From: Paraglaciecola polaris LMG 21857
GTDB taxonomy: Bacteria > Pseudomonadota > Gammaproteobacteria > Enterobacterales > Alteromonadaceae
NCBI RefSeq assembly: GCF_000315055.1
Contig: NZ_BAER01000133.1
Span: 1-64,000, forward strand
Direction of reading: 5' to 3'
Length of the DNA stretch: 64,000 bases
Under the pieces are notes generated by a model that saw nothing but the letters and a program-made list of their open reading frames with translations, was not told the DNA's origin and ran no database searches. This document shows, piece by piece, positions 20,728-29,678 of the stretch. Each line of letters begins with the position of its first letter. The stretch's first letter is position 1. A program made the translations under genes and the position numbers.

Positions 20728-20761
20728 AAATGATAATAATTGTTGTTTGCAACACTTTCAA
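20728..20761 (-). promoter_or_regulatory. bfd promoter with Fur-like box
   Basis: On the - strand TTGAAA (20756-20761), a 17-nt spacer and TATTAT (20733-20738) make a sigma-70 promoter. The AT-rich box at 20728-20748 (+ strand core ATGATAATAATTGTT) resembles the Fur consensus of GATAAT-type repeats and covers the -10. Fur repression is inferred from this match and from the known biology of bfd. Confidence 0.6.
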
Positions 20762-20969
20762 GCATTTATTGCTTATAATTGAATAATAATTGGCCGTTTT
20801 ACGCGAGCAGAGGGTATGCGAGGTGTTGGTCGATAAATTGTCTGGGGGAGCCCTTGGTTTTTAAGATTATATGCTTACTATAAGTTGATGTTAAATAAAG
20901 TGTGATAACCCTTTAATTGTCGTTACACTATGCGCCAGTTATTTTTAACCTAAAAGAATGGAGATCAAT

Positions 20970-21575
20970 ATGAGTGTATTAGTTAGTCGCCCAGCCCCAG
21001 ATTTTACCGCCGCAGCTGTATTAGGAAATGGCGATATCGTTGAAAACTTTACCTTGAGTGAAGCAATCAAAGGCAAGAAAGCAGTATTGTTTTTTTATCC
21101 TCTTGATTTTACTTTCGTTTGCCCTTCTGAATTGATCGCATTCGACAAGCGCTACGAAGAGTTCAAAAAACGTGGTGTTGAAGTCATCGGCGTATCTATC
21201 GATTCACAATTTACCCATAACGCATGGCGTAACACTGCTATCAATGATGGTGGTATCGGTAAAGTAAAATACGCTATGGTTGCTGATGTAAAGCACGAAA
21301 TCTGTCAAGCATATGACGTTGAGCATCCAGAAGCAGGTGTTGCGTTTCGTGGTTCATTCTTAATTGATGAAGCAGGTGTGGTTCGCCATCAAGTGGTGAA
21401 TGATCTTCCATTAGGTCGTAACATTGACGATATGTTGCGCATGGTTGATGCACTTAACTTCCATGAAGAGCACGGTGAAGTTTGCCCCGCAGGTTGGCAA
21501 GCAGGCCAAAAAGGCATGGTAGACAGCCCTGAAGGCGTAGCAAGTTATCTTTCACAGAATGCGGATTCACTTTAA
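20970..21575 (+). CDS. Typical 2-Cys peroxiredoxin (AhpC/TSA family)
   Basis: A 201-residue thiol peroxidase that reduces hydrogen peroxide and organic peroxides. The peroxidatic cysteine is Cys51 in FTFVCPSELIAF and the resolving cysteine is Cys172 in HGEVCPAGW, so it is of the typical 2-Cys kind. The start at 20970 is chosen over an ATG at 20958 because GGAG at 20960-20963 sits 6 nt before it. It has no reductase gene beside it, so recycling probably uses thioredoxin or AhpF elsewhere. Confidence 0.93.
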   Translation: MSVLVSRPAPDFTAAAVLGNGDIVENFTLSEAIKGKKAVLFFYPLDFTFVCPSELIAFDKRYEEFKKRGVEVIGVSIDSQFTHNAWRNTAINDGGIGKVKYAMVADVKHEICQAYDVEHPEAGVAFRGSFLIDEAGVVRHQVVNDLPLGRNIDDMLRMVDALNFHEEHGEVCPAGWQAGQKGMVDSPEGVASYLSQNADSL

Positions 21576-21598
21576 TCTTAATTAAGTGATCACGAATT

Positions 21599-21629
21599 AA
21601 AAAAACCGCTGAATTTCAGCGGTTTTTTT
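21599..21629. terminator. Bidirectional terminator between peroxiredoxin gene and rnt
   Basis: CCGCTGA / TCAGCGG stem with A7 before and T7 after, at the ends of two convergent genes. Confidence 0.9.
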
Positions 21630-21658
21630 GTATGTATAACGTTGATTTCTAATACGTA

Positions 21659-22294
21659 TTAATCTTTTTCGGAGCTTGGCCATCCACATGTGCTTTGCCA
21701 CTTATTGACAATATAACAATATAGCTCAGCCGTTTTTTGGGTGTCGTACAATGCCGAATGTGCTTCGTTCTGATCAAAGCTAATGTTTGCCGCTTGACAG
21801 GCTTTCACTAATACGGTTTGTCCTAACGCTAATCCAGACAAGGTGGTCGTGTCGAATGATACGAAGGGATGAAATGGCGTACGTTTAATCTTACTGCGTT
21901 CAATCGCAGCGTTTATAAAACCTAAATCAAAAGCGGCGTTGTGGGCCACCATAACTGAACGCTGACAATCCGCAGCTTTTTGTTCTTTGCGGATCTGGGT
22001 GCATAAATCTTTCATTACTTCTGTTTCGTCTAATGCGCCACGTAGCGCGCACCAAGGATCGATACCATTAAATTCCAGAGCGGCTTTTTCCAAATTAGCA
22101 CCTTCAAATGGCACCACGTGATAATGGAAGGTTTTATCCGGGGTTAAAAAACCGGCCGCATCCATTTTTGTGGTGATCGCCGCTACTTCAAGCAAGGCAT
22201 CGGTTTGGGCATTAAAGCCTGCCGTTTCAACATCAACAATAACCGGGAAATAGCCTCTGAATCTGTCTTTAAGGAGAAATTGGGGATCTGACAT
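21659..22294 (-). CDS. rnt: Ribonuclease T
   Basis: A 211-residue DEDDh 3'-5' exoribonuclease that trims tRNA CCA ends and matures stable RNAs. The catalytic acids are in [11 protein letters not shown] (Asp and Glu, about 21-23), [10 protein letters not shown] (Asp about 125) and [15 protein letters not shown] (the His and Asp of the DEDDh set). Length and sequence match gammaproteobacterial RNase T. It is convergent with the peroxiredoxin gene. Confidence 0.94.
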   Translation of the reverse strand: MSDPQFLLKDRFRGYFPVIVDVETAGFNAQTDALLEVAAITTKMDAAGFLTPDKTFHYHVVPFEGANLEKAALEFNGIDPWCALRGALDETEVMKDLCTQIRKEQKAADCQRSVMVAHNAAFDLGFINAAIERSKIKRTPFHPFVSFDTTTLSGLALGQTVLVKACQAANISFDQNEAHSALYDTQKTAELYCYIVNKWQSTCGWPSSEKD

Positions 22295-22504
22295 AGCTGC
22301 CTATTAGGAAAAAAATGAGGCGTGATTATGTCAATTATCTGCAGAGCCCGCCACCCTTCAAAAGTAATTATCTTTGCAAGTTTATTCGTTAGTAGGCTGG
22401 GCAAGATGTGAATTCAGGGTTAAGCTTTTACTGGGTGAGTCGATAAACTTTACAGACGCTCAGGTATTCTTCCTGTTCAGAAATTTATATTACGAAAAAG
22501 ACTT

Positions 22505-23367
22505 ATGAAAATTATCTTATTAGTAGTGTCACTGACATTCAGCAGCTCGCTTTGTGCGGGGTTGCGTCAATATGCGGCAAAGGTCGAGACCTCGGACTGG
22601 CAATTGAGCCAGCATAGTCGGCTGCAATGTACTTTGGCACATAAAATTCCTGGCTATGGCGAAGCATTGTTTACTAGCATGGCATCCAAACAACTAAATA
22701 TGGAATTTGAGTTGGATATGCTGTTGCTACCAAAAAGTTTCAGTATGGCAGCTGTGTATTCCGTGCCACCTAGGTGGATGCCGGGACAGATGCAGCATGC
22801 AATTGCAGATATGACCATTCGCAAACAATACAACGGTGATCTGCCAGAGCAGGCTGCCTGGACCATGTTATCTGAATTGGAAAAGGTTTTTGGCCAACCA
22901 TATATTATCAAGATTGGTATAATCACAGTGATAGAGTGGCGGTAGGGCTCAATGCCAGTAATTTCGCCGTGCCGTATGAGAGCTTTGCTCAGTGCGTAGC
23001 AAACTTATTGCCTTACAGTTTTGATGATATTGCTTACACCATATTAGCGTATAAGAAAAATAGTACTGACTTGACCAAATATTCGCAACGTCGTCTCAAC
23101 ATGATTGGACAATACTTGCAAGAAGACAGTGATATGGATTTAGTCTTGCTGGATGGTTATAGCGACAGCTATGGTGGCCGTGATATGAATAAAACGCTCT
23201 CGGTAAGCCGTGCTGTCGAAATCAAAAATTACTTTAGTGAGATGGGCGTAGCGCCTCAGCGCATTGATGTGACAGGTCATGGTGAGCGTAGGCATATTGC
23301 ACCGAATAGCAATGAAATGTCTCGGGCAAAAAATCGCCGAGTGGTCATTCGTATGGCCAAACCCTAA
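22505..23367 (+). pseudogene. motY: motY, sodium-driven flagellar stator protein, frameshifted
   Basis: MotY forms the T-ring of sodium-driven polar flagella and holds the PomAB stators. The first frame (22505-22945) has a signal peptide and the MotY N-terminal domain (SRLQCTLAHKIPGYGEALFT, PPRWMPGQMQ). The second (from about 22903 to 23367) has the OmpA-like peptidoglycan-binding domain (LVLLDGYSDSYGG, GHGERRHIAPNSNEMSRAKNR). Removing two bases of the TATATTAT stretch at 22901-22908 restores FGQPYYQDWYNHSDRVAVGLNASNF-like continuity and a protein of about 286 residues. No other flagellar gene is nearby, as is usual for motY. It could be a real 2-bp insertion or a sequence error; the coding quality on both sides looks intact, so any loss would be recent. 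Confidence 0.8.
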
Positions 23368-23416
23368 ACAGGTCCTGTCGTTGGCAAGTGAGTCATGGCA
23401 CTAAACGAATTGATAT

Positions 23417-23455
23417 AAAAAACCGATTAGCAGGTAATGTTAGTCGGTTTTTTTT
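23417..23455. terminator. Terminator between motY and glpQ
   Basis: AACCGA / TCGGTT stem with an imperfect inner part, A-rich before and T8 after; it lies between convergent genes. Confidence 0.75.
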
Positions 23456-23472
23456 ATCGACACAATCCCTTG

Positions 23473-24453
23473 TTATCGATGCAAATAGTCCACCACGGTA
23501 TCGGTGAAATCGGTGAACACACCATCTACTTTCAATTGCTTGAACAGTAAGTCCAATGTTTGCTGGCTGGTAACGCCGGTTGGTAATGCGTCTTGTCTAA
23601 AAGTGTAGGGGTGTACATCAAGACCCGCAGCATGGGCTTTTTTGACTAAGCCGGTTGCTTGCATCGTTTGCATGTCAATCAATTGGGGGATCCAGGGACC
23701 TATGCCTTGAGCAACCTCTGCAAGCGCTTTTAGTCCAGCTGGCGTGCGCAAAGCATCGTAATCGGTTGGCGACTCGTTCCAGTCATTTTCGGCCATCAGC
23801 TGAATAAGTTTGACCTTGGCGCCGAGTTCATTGCGTACACGTTTTAACTCGGCGTAATCAAAACACTGCACATATATCGCTTTATCGGCGTCGTCCAAAT
23901 CATGCTTACGCAAGGTGGTTAACACTATCTGGCTGATATCAACACCTTGCTCTCGGTGCCATGCGGGGGATTTAATTTCAGGATAAAAGCCAATGTGTTT
24001 ATTAAATTGGCGATTGAGCTCAGTGATGAGTTCAATTTGCTCTTCAAACGTGGCGATCGTGAATTGCGCGCTTCCTTGATAACGATTTTTAAAAACGGGT
24101 TTACCGTTAAGATCACTACGTTCATGAACCACTAAGCTCTTTAACTCATCAAGGGTAAAGTCGAGGGCGTAGTAACGGCCATCATCACGCTTACGCTCAG
24201 GGAACTTATCAGCGACATCGGTGACAGTATCTAAATGGATATCGTGTAATACCACGGGAACGCCGTCTTTGCTGATCACAACATCCTGCTCGATGAAATC
24301 TGCACCTTGGGCAAATGCTAGGGTTGTGGACTCCATGGTGTGCTCGGGTAAATATCCAGGGGCGCCACGATGGGCAATCACTAAGGGGGCAGCCCAGCTG
24401 ACTTGACTGACTAACATCGCACACAGGGATAACGATAGAATAGATTGTTTCAT
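23473..24453 (-). CDS. glpQ: Glycerophosphodiester phosphodiesterase, periplasmic
   Basis: A 326-residue exported enzyme (E. coli GlpQ 358) that hydrolyses glycerophosphodiesters to glycerol 3-phosphate and an alcohol. The signal peptide ends near VSWA, followed by APLVIAHRGAPGYLPEHT with the catalytic His-Arg, then FIEQDVVISKDGVPVVLHD with the metal acids and second His. The C-terminus has the VDGVFTDFTDT motif. The frame is open to 24591, but GGAG 5 nt before the ATG at 24453 and the signal peptide fix the start. It begins 37 bp after the gloA stop codon and may be cotranscribed with it. Confidence 0.92.
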   Translation of the reverse strand: MKQSILSLSLCAMLVSQVSWAAPLVIAHRGAPGYLPEHTMESTTLAFAQGADFIEQDVVISKDGVPVVLHDIHLDTVTDVADKFPERKRDDGRYYALDFTLDELKSLVVHERSDLNGKPVFKNRYQGSAQFTIATFEEQIELITELNRQFNKHIGFYPEIKSPAWHREQGVDISQIVLTTLRKHDLDDADKAIYVQCFDYAELKRVRNELGAKVKLIQLMAENDWNESPTDYDALRTPAGLKALAEVAQGIGPWIPQLIDMQTMQATGLVKKAHAAGLDVHPYTFRQDALPTGVTSQQTLDLLFKQLKVDGVFTDFTDTVVDYLHR

Positions 24454-24490
24454 ACTGACTCCAATGTCACAGTTCCCAACAAATGGGAAA

Positions 24491-24874
24491 TTAATCGTTT
24501 TGAATAAGCTCAATGGCATAACCGTCGGGATCTCGAACAAAAGCGATAACAGTTTTGCCACCTTTAACAGGTCCTGCATCACGATATACATCAGCGCCTT
24601 GCTTCTTTAGCTGTTCACAAACATGATAAATATCATCCACACCCAGAGCAATATGTCCGTAGGCGGTACCCAGATCATAGCTGTCTTCATCCCAGTTATG
24701 GGTAAGCTCTAATACAGTATTACTGTCCTCTGCACCGTAGCCAACAAAGGCTAACGTGTAACGATACTCTTCATTTTCACTGCGGCGTAGTAATTTCATG
24801 CCAAGTATTTCAGTGTAAAAAGCAAGAGAGCGGGATAAATCACCGACGCGTAACATGGTGTGCAGTAACCTCAT
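24491..24874 (-). CDS. gloA: Lactoylglutathione lyase (glyoxalase I)
   Basis: A 127-residue glyoxalase I converting the methylglyoxal-glutathione hemithioacetal to S-lactoylglutathione. Metal ligands can be placed at His5 ([10 protein letters not shown]), Glu in TVLELTHNW, His in [10 protein letters not shown] and Glu in YAIELIQ. The short form lacking extra loops matches Ni2+-dependent bacterial enzymes. The ATG at 24874 is preceded by AAGGA; the ATG at 24895 would add seven residues not seen in the family. Confidence 0.94.
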   Translation of the reverse strand: MRLLHTMLRVGDLSRSLAFYTEILGMKLLRRSENEEYRYTLAFVGYGAEDSNTVLELTHNWDEDSYDLGTAYGHIALGVDDIYHVCEQLKKQGADVYRDAGPVKGGKTVIAFVRDPDGYAIELIQND

Positions 24875-25045
24875 AAAGATCCTTAATCGTTTCACTAATA
24901 TGTAAACTAAGTAGCTGATTATAACGGCTTAAAGGTCACAACTATATGACAAAGGGTAACAAATCGTGGCCCAGTGCAAAGAACTGAATAAATGGCCGTG
25001 CGCGCGGTGTCAAAATCCAAGCAACACATGGTGCAAGGTCTAACA

Positions 25046-25360
25046 TTAACCGCTTAACTTTAATCCAATCACACCTAATGTGATCGTTAGCAAGCTGACT
25101 ACGCGCCATAAATTCAATGGTTCATCAAATAAAATTATGCCGAGGATGGCCGTGCCAAGTAAGCCGATCACTACCCATACGGCATAAGCCGTACCTGCAG
25201 GCAATGTTTTCATGGCGATGCTCAGTAGGCCGAAGCTGATCGCCATAGCGACAATGGTAAATACAGAAGGCCAAAATCGACTAAAGCCATCGCTGTACTT
25301 AAGACCAATTGCCCATACAACTTCGAACAGGCCTGCCACTAAAAGAATTATCCAATTCAT
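25046..25360 (-). CDS. sugE: SMR-family transporter, SugE/Gdx type
   Basis: A 104-residue inner-membrane protein with four hydrophobic helices and the essential membrane glutamate Glu13 ([16 protein letters not shown]). The [14 protein letters not shown] and [10 protein letters not shown] segments are typical of the SugE/Gdx subfamily, which exports guanidinium ion, rather than of EmrE-type multidrug exporters. These proteins act as dual-topology dimers. I searched the 145 bp upstream by eye for guanidine riboswitch motifs and found none that fit. It is probably a single-gene unit. Confidence 0.88.
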   Translation of the reverse strand: MNWIILLVAGLFEVVWAIGLKYSDGFSRFWPSVFTIVAMAISFGLLSIAMKTLPAGTAYAVWVVIGLLGTAILGIILFDEPLNLWRVVSLLTITLGVIGLKLSG

Positions 25361-25505
25361 TTTTATCCCTTAGCTGGTTCGTTTCAGGAAAAGTGCGAGA
25401 GATTCCGCTGTCCTCATTTCATTCGTTAACAATAGAGAGCCGAAAAACGGGTTGTAGCACACTGCCCAAGCAATTCATTGGTGAGCAAGGACCAAACCAA
25501 ACGCA

Positions 25506-26258
25506 TTAGACCACCATCAATATCGCAGCAATCCCCGTGACCGCTAGTACTAACCAGCGATATTGTTTATCGGGAATTCGCTTGACGATTTTGACCCCTG
25601 CGTAAGCGCCAATAGCAATAAAAGGCAGGCTTATTAGGTTTAACATGAACGAATTAAGTGAAATGGTGTGCCAGCTAAAAACATGAAACGGCACTTTAAA
25701 AAGGTTAATGGCTAGAAAAAACCAAGCCCCAGTACCGATATATTCGTTTTTAGGGAGCCGCATACTGAGTAAATAAAGTGCCATTACCGCGCCCGCGAGA
25801 TTGCCTATCATGGTGGTAAAACCACCAAGTAACCCCATCAATATGGCAAACCATAGATAATCTGGAATGCTTTCTTTGTTGGCGGTTTCCATCCAGAGCA
25901 TGATCCCCAAACTGACGAAAATGATGATCCCCATGATCAACCTAAACAATTGGTCGTCAATATAATTACCGACCACAGTAGCGATAATTACACCTACCGC
26001 CGCCGATGGAAATAGTTTTAACAAATACGACCAATTTGCGTGGCGATGATAATATTTTACCGCAAATAAATCAGCCATGATAAGTAGTGGCAGCATCAGG
26101 CCGGAGGATTCTTTCCCACCAAAGATAATAGCCATTACCGGGACCGTAAACATGGAGACACCACTGACCCCGGTTTTTGCCATGCCAATTAAAAAAGCCG
26201 TTAAAAAAAGTAGGCTGAAAGTGGTGTAATTGAGTGAATAGGAGAACAACTCGAACAT
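25506..26258 (-). CDS. TauE/SafE-family (TSUP) membrane transporter
   Basis: A 250-residue membrane protein with about 7-8 hydrophobic helices and the TSUP repeats: GMAKTGVSGVSMFTVP near the N-terminus and GLLGGFTTMIGNLAG in the middle. Family members export sulfite, sulfonates or other small organic anions; the substrate here is unknown. The ATG at 26258 is preferred over a GTG at 26279. AAGGA is present but lies 12-16 nt upstream. It is followed by sugE about 145 bp later, and no functional link is evident. Confidence 0.85.
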   Translation of the reverse strand: MFELFSYSLNYTTFSLLFLTAFLIGMAKTGVSGVSMFTVPVMAIIFGGKESSGLMLPLLIMADLFAVKYYHRHANWSYLLKLFPSAAVGVIIATVVGNYIDDQLFRLIMGIIIFVSLGIMLWMETANKESIPDYLWFAILMGLLGGFTTMIGNLAGAVMALYLLSMRLPKNEYIGTGAWFFLAINLFKVPFHVFSWHTISLNSFMLNLISLPFIAIGAYAGVKIVKRIPDKQYRWLVLAVTGIAAILMVV

Positions 26259-26348
26259 ATTTTTAGCTATTCCTTGCACAGGTCAGGCTGATACGAAACG
26301 TTTTAGCCAGCGCCATTCACGATTGATATCGTTTTAATTAAATATTGT

Positions 26349-26543
26349 CTAGGCATGAATGGCTTTGACTCGCCCAACCTGCCCATCTTCTAAGCGCACT
26401 TTGATACCGTGGGGATGGTTAGGTGAATTAGTCAGTAATTTTTCAACTATGCCGTGGGTGAGGGTGCCACTGCGTTGATGTTCTTTTAATACAATAGAAA
26501 CCTCTGCCCCAATCTTTACATTTACGCGTTTATTGCCGTCCAT
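26349..26543 (-). CDS. YwbE family protein (DUF2196)
   Basis: A 64-residue protein matching the YwbE family in RVNVKIGAEVSIVLKEHQRSG, GIVEKLLTNSPNHPHGIKV and GQVGRVK. It resembles a small beta-barrel of unknown function. AGGAG precedes the ATG. It follows nth by 34 bp and may be the last gene of the rnf-nth transcript. Confidence 0.82.
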   Translation of the reverse strand: MDGNKRVNVKIGAEVSIVLKEHQRSGTLTHGIVEKLLTNSPNHPHGIKVRLEDGQVGRVKAIHA

Positions 26544-26577
26544 CTTGTTACTCCTGGGCTACTTTTAATTGAACAAT

Positions 26578-27213
26578 TTATTCGTCTACTTTGTCTTTGA
26601 ATTCGCATAAGTCTTCTACTATGCATGAACCGCAGCGTGGTTTACGGGCTATGCAGGTATAGCGGCCATGTAAAATCAACCAGTGGTGCACATCCACTTT
26701 AAATTCGGCAGGCACCACCTTAAGTAGCTTTTTCTCGACCAAATCAACATTTTTACCTACCGCGAATTTAGTGCGGTTACTGACTCGATCAATATGAGTA
26801 TCTACAGCTATTGTCGGCCAGCCAAATGCGGTGTTTAGTACCACGTTTGCTGTCTTTCGTCCTACGCCAGGCAAGGCTTCTAGGGCTGCACGGTTCTCTG
26901 GTATTTCAGAGTTGTGCTGGTCTATTAGCATTTTGCAGGTTTTGATTACGTTAACCGCTTTGGTGTTAAATAAACCGATGGTTTTAATGAATTCCTTCAC
27001 CCCATCAACGCCTAATGCGTAGACCGATTCAGGTGTATTAGCCACGGGAAACATCTTGGCCATGGCTTTGTTGACGCTGACATCGGTAGCTTGAGCTGAT
27101 AGCAATACGGCAATAAGTAATTCGAACGGGCTGGTAAAATTTAACTCTGTGGTGGGGTGCGGGTTCGCATCACGCCAACGGGTTAACATTTCAATGCGTT
27201 TTTGTTGATTCAT
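26578..27213 (-). CDS. nth: Endonuclease III
   Basis: A 211-residue DNA glycosylase/AP lyase of base-excision repair that removes oxidised pyrimidines. The helix-hairpin-helix LPGVGRKTANVVL contains catalytic Lys120, Asp138 is in AVDTHIDRVSNR, and the C-terminal 4Fe-4S cluster uses CIARKPRCGSCIVEDLC (C-x6-C-x2-C-x5-C). Its position directly after rnfE is the same as in E. coli, where nth follows rsxE. Confidence 0.96.
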   Translation of the reverse strand: MNQQKRIEMLTRWRDANPHPTTELNFTSPFELLIAVLLSAQATDVSVNKAMAKMFPVANTPESVYALGVDGVKEFIKTIGLFNTKAVNVIKTCKMLIDQHNSEIPENRAALEALPGVGRKTANVVLNTAFGWPTIAVDTHIDRVSNRTKFAVGKNVDLVEKKLLKVVPAEFKVDVHHWLILHGRYTCIARKPRCGSCIVEDLCEFKDKVDE

Positions 27214-27248
27214 CTACGGGCGTTCCATTTTAGAGCGAGTATACACGC

Positions 27249-27947
27249 TTAAGATTCAGCGGTGACACGAGCTCGCTGTACGGTTTTAGCCTCTTGCTTA
27301 GCTGCAAACATTCGCTCAAAGCGCTTATCAAGTACGTTTTTTCCGGCGATAAGTAAGCCCATGCCTAAAAATGCTCCTGGCGGCAAAATGGCTAACAAGA
27401 AAGGGGAGTCGGTAGTGAAAACGGTGATTTTTAAGCTGGTCGCCCAATCCCCCAATAATAGGTTAGCACCCGCAAACAAGGTGCCGTAGCCTAATAGTTC
27501 GCGCATCGCACCGAGTATGACAAGCACAGCAGTAAAGCCTAACCCCATCATCATACCGTCAAAGGCAGCATAGCCAATGGGATTCTTGGATGCATAAGCT
27601 TCGGCCCGACCAATGATTGCACAGTTGGTTACGATCAAAGGAATGAATATCCCTAGTGCTTGATACAACTCGAAGGTGTATGCGTTCATCAATAACTGTA
27701 CGACTGTAACGAAGGCTGCGATGATCATGACAAAAATAGGAATGCGAATTTCGTTAGGGACCATATTACGAATAATGGATACCGTCGCGTTTGACCCAAT
27801 TAAGACTAATGTGGTGGCTAACCCTAGGCCTAAACCGTTGGTGATCGTGGCAGTAACCGCTAATAGTGGGCAAAGGCCCAGCAATTGCACCAGAGCAGGA
27901 TTGTTTTTCCACAGCCCTTGCCAACTTAACTGTTTGAATTCATTCAT
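27249..27947 (-). CDS. rnfE: Ion-translocating oxidoreductase subunit RnfE
   Basis: A 232-residue membrane subunit of the Rnf (Rsx) complex, which couples ferredoxin:NAD+ electron transfer to Na+ or H+ movement, or in E. coli keeps SoxR reduced. Conserved segments are [17 protein letters not shown] and [17 protein letters not shown], similar to its paralogue RnfA, with about six hydrophobic helices. The frame is open to 28103, but the ATG at 27947 overlaps the rnfG stop by a few bases and gives the family length. Confidence 0.94.
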   Translation of the reverse strand: MNEFKQLSWQGLWKNNPALVQLLGLCPLLAVTATITNGLGLGLATTLVLIGSNATVSIIRNMVPNEIRIPIFVMIIAAFVTVVQLLMNAYTFELYQALGIFIPLIVTNCAIIGRAEAYASKNPIGYAAFDGMMMGLGFTAVLVILGAMRELLGYGTLFAGANLLLGDWATSLKITVFTTDSPFLLAILPPGAFLGMGLLIAGKNVLDKRFERMFAAKQEAKTVQRARVTAES

Positions 27948-28599
27948 ATGCGTTACCTTTGCTCGCGAATTCGCTACGGCATTCGTTACTGGCTGAGAAA
28001 ATGGCCTGTTGATTAAGTTGGTAATATTCAATGGCACGTTTAACCGCACTAACGACCGCACGTGGCGTGATGGTTGCGCCGGTGAACTGATCGAACTGGC
28101 CACCGTCTTTTTTCACTGCCCAATCTGACGTATTTTGCGGGTTCAAATTTTGATCGTCGAAACCCAAAACCCACTCACTCACGCGTAAATCTATTTTATC
28201 ACCTAAGCCCGGGGTTTCTTTATGATTAAGTATACGCACACCAGATACAGTGGACTCACCGGTCACACCCACCACCAACTCGATGCGACCGCTATAACCA
28301 TTGGGCGCGGTGGTTTCAATAACGGCTGCTGTTGGTGCACCGTCCAGAGTGGCCCGGTAAATATGATGTGGCGTCTTAGAACCAAGGTAATCCATGGACG
28401 TTACGAATACGCAATCGTGTTGCATCTCGTTGTTGTAGCTACCTTGGGGGACTAATTCGTCAAATATCGTTAGCAGGGTTTGCTGACGTTGATATTCAAT
28501 TTGTTCTTGGGTACCGAAAAAGGTCAGGGCAATCAGGCCGCTGGTGATAACGGCAAATAAACCTAATATAAGCCCGTTTTTAGCAATTATTCGCTTCAT
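27940..28599 (-). CDS. rnfG: Ion-translocating oxidoreductase subunit RnfG
   Basis: A 219-residue subunit with one N-terminal membrane anchor and a periplasmic FMN-binding domain. The covalent flavin site is the Thr of [11 protein letters not shown] (about residue 175), which matches the S/T-G-A-T consensus modified by ApbE. The start overlaps the rnfD stop in an ATGA arrangement, and the end overlaps rnfE. Confidence 0.94.
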   Translation of the reverse strand: MKRIIAKNGLILGLFAVITSGLIALTFFGTQEQIEYQRQQTLLTIFDELVPQGSYNNEMQHDCVFVTSMDYLGSKTPHHIYRATLDGAPTAAVIETTAPNGYSGRIELVVGVTGESTVSGVRILNHKETPGLGDKIDLRVSEWVLGFDDQNLNPQNTSDWAVKKDGGQFDQFTGATITPRAVVSAVKRAIEYYQLNQQAIFSASNECRSEFASKGNAYE

Positions 28600-29669
28600 T
28601 TAGGTACCCCTTTATTGGTTTTTTGATGGCCATAGGTACGGGGGCGGGTATAGTAATCGATTAATGGCACAGCCATATTCATGATCAAAACGGCAAAGGC
28701 TATGGCGTCAGGATAACCACCCCAAGTGCGAATAATGTACACCCAGAAGCCAATCGCTGCGCCGAATATCACCCGGCCTTTATTGGTTGTTGAAGCAGAG
28801 ACCGGATCCGTAGCGATAAAAAAGGCACCGAGTATCAGGCTGCCATTAAATAGGTGAAATAAAGGTGAAGCAAAACGATCGCCATCGACTAAAAACATGA
28901 TACCAGCGCATACCGCCATCGCTGCGATCATGCCCCCAGGAATATGCCAATTAATGATTTTGGCACGGATTAAATACAGACCACCTAACAAGTAGCCCAG
29001 ACTCACCCACCACCAGCCTATCCCTAAACTTCCGTCAAAGATGGCGGATTGAAGGCCCTCTTCATATGTCAGGCCTTGGGCCAAGCCTGTTTTTATCGCG
29101 TCAAGGGGAGTGGCCATGGTGTGGCCGTCAACAGCACTTTGTAGTTGCATTAAGCTGAAGCCATCAGCACTAAAGCCGGTGAATACAGCATAGATAGCAT
29201 CGACTATCCCAGGTTGATGCGTTGTCAGGCTTTGTGCAGGCATCCACTGAGTCATTTGCACGGGGAACGACACAAGCAGCATCACATAGGCTGCCATCGC
29301 CGGATTAAAGACATTAAACCCTAAGCCACCATACAATTGTTTGACAATAGCAATGGCGAAGAACGTACCGATGACGACAACCCACCAAGGCGCAAAAGGT
29401 GGAATACTGATGGCCAGCAATATTGCTGTGAGTATCGCACTGTAATCTTTAATCGCCCGCTCAAAGTCTCGTTTACGTAGCTCCAATATGCTGGCTTCGG
29501 TTATTACAGCCGTTAATATAGCTAAGGTAATCTGAACCAGTACACCAAAACCGAAGAACCAGGTTTGCAGTAAAATACCGGGGATCAAAGCATAGATCAC
29601 CATACGCATAACTTGTCCGGTATTACGTCGAACATGCTGGTGGGGTGAACTGGCGAGTTTATAATTCAT
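28596..29669 (-). CDS. rnfD: Ion-translocating oxidoreductase subunit RnfD
   Basis: A 357-residue membrane subunit with about nine hydrophobic helices, related to NqrB. The covalent FMN site is in [14 protein letters not shown], where a Thr carries the flavin. [15 protein letters not shown] at the N-terminus and [12 protein letters not shown] are family hallmarks. It starts 9 bp after rnfC and is translationally coupled to rnfG. Confidence 0.95.
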   Translation of the reverse strand: MNYKLASSPHQHVRRNTGQVMRMVIYALIPGILLQTWFFGFGVLVQITLAILTAVITEASILELRKRDFERAIKDYSAILTAILLAISIPPFAPWWVVVIGTFFAIAIVKQLYGGLGFNVFNPAMAAYVMLLVSFPVQMTQWMPAQSLTTHQPGIVDAIYAVFTGFSADGFSLMQLQSAVDGHTMATPLDAIKTGLAQGLTYEEGLQSAIFDGSLGIGWWWVSLGYLLGGLYLIRAKIINWHIPGGMIAAMAVCAGIMFLVDGDRFASPLFHLFNGSLILGAFFIATDPVSASTTNKGRVIFGAAIGFWVYIIRTWGGYPDAIAFAVLIMNMAVPLIDYYTRPRTYGHQKTNKGVPK

Positions 29670-29678
29670 ATCAATGCT

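Noticed and set aside
25361-25505. Guanidine riboswitch before sugE
   Set aside because: Neither the conserved core of the ykkC type nor tandem hairpins with ACGR loops could be found on the - strand.
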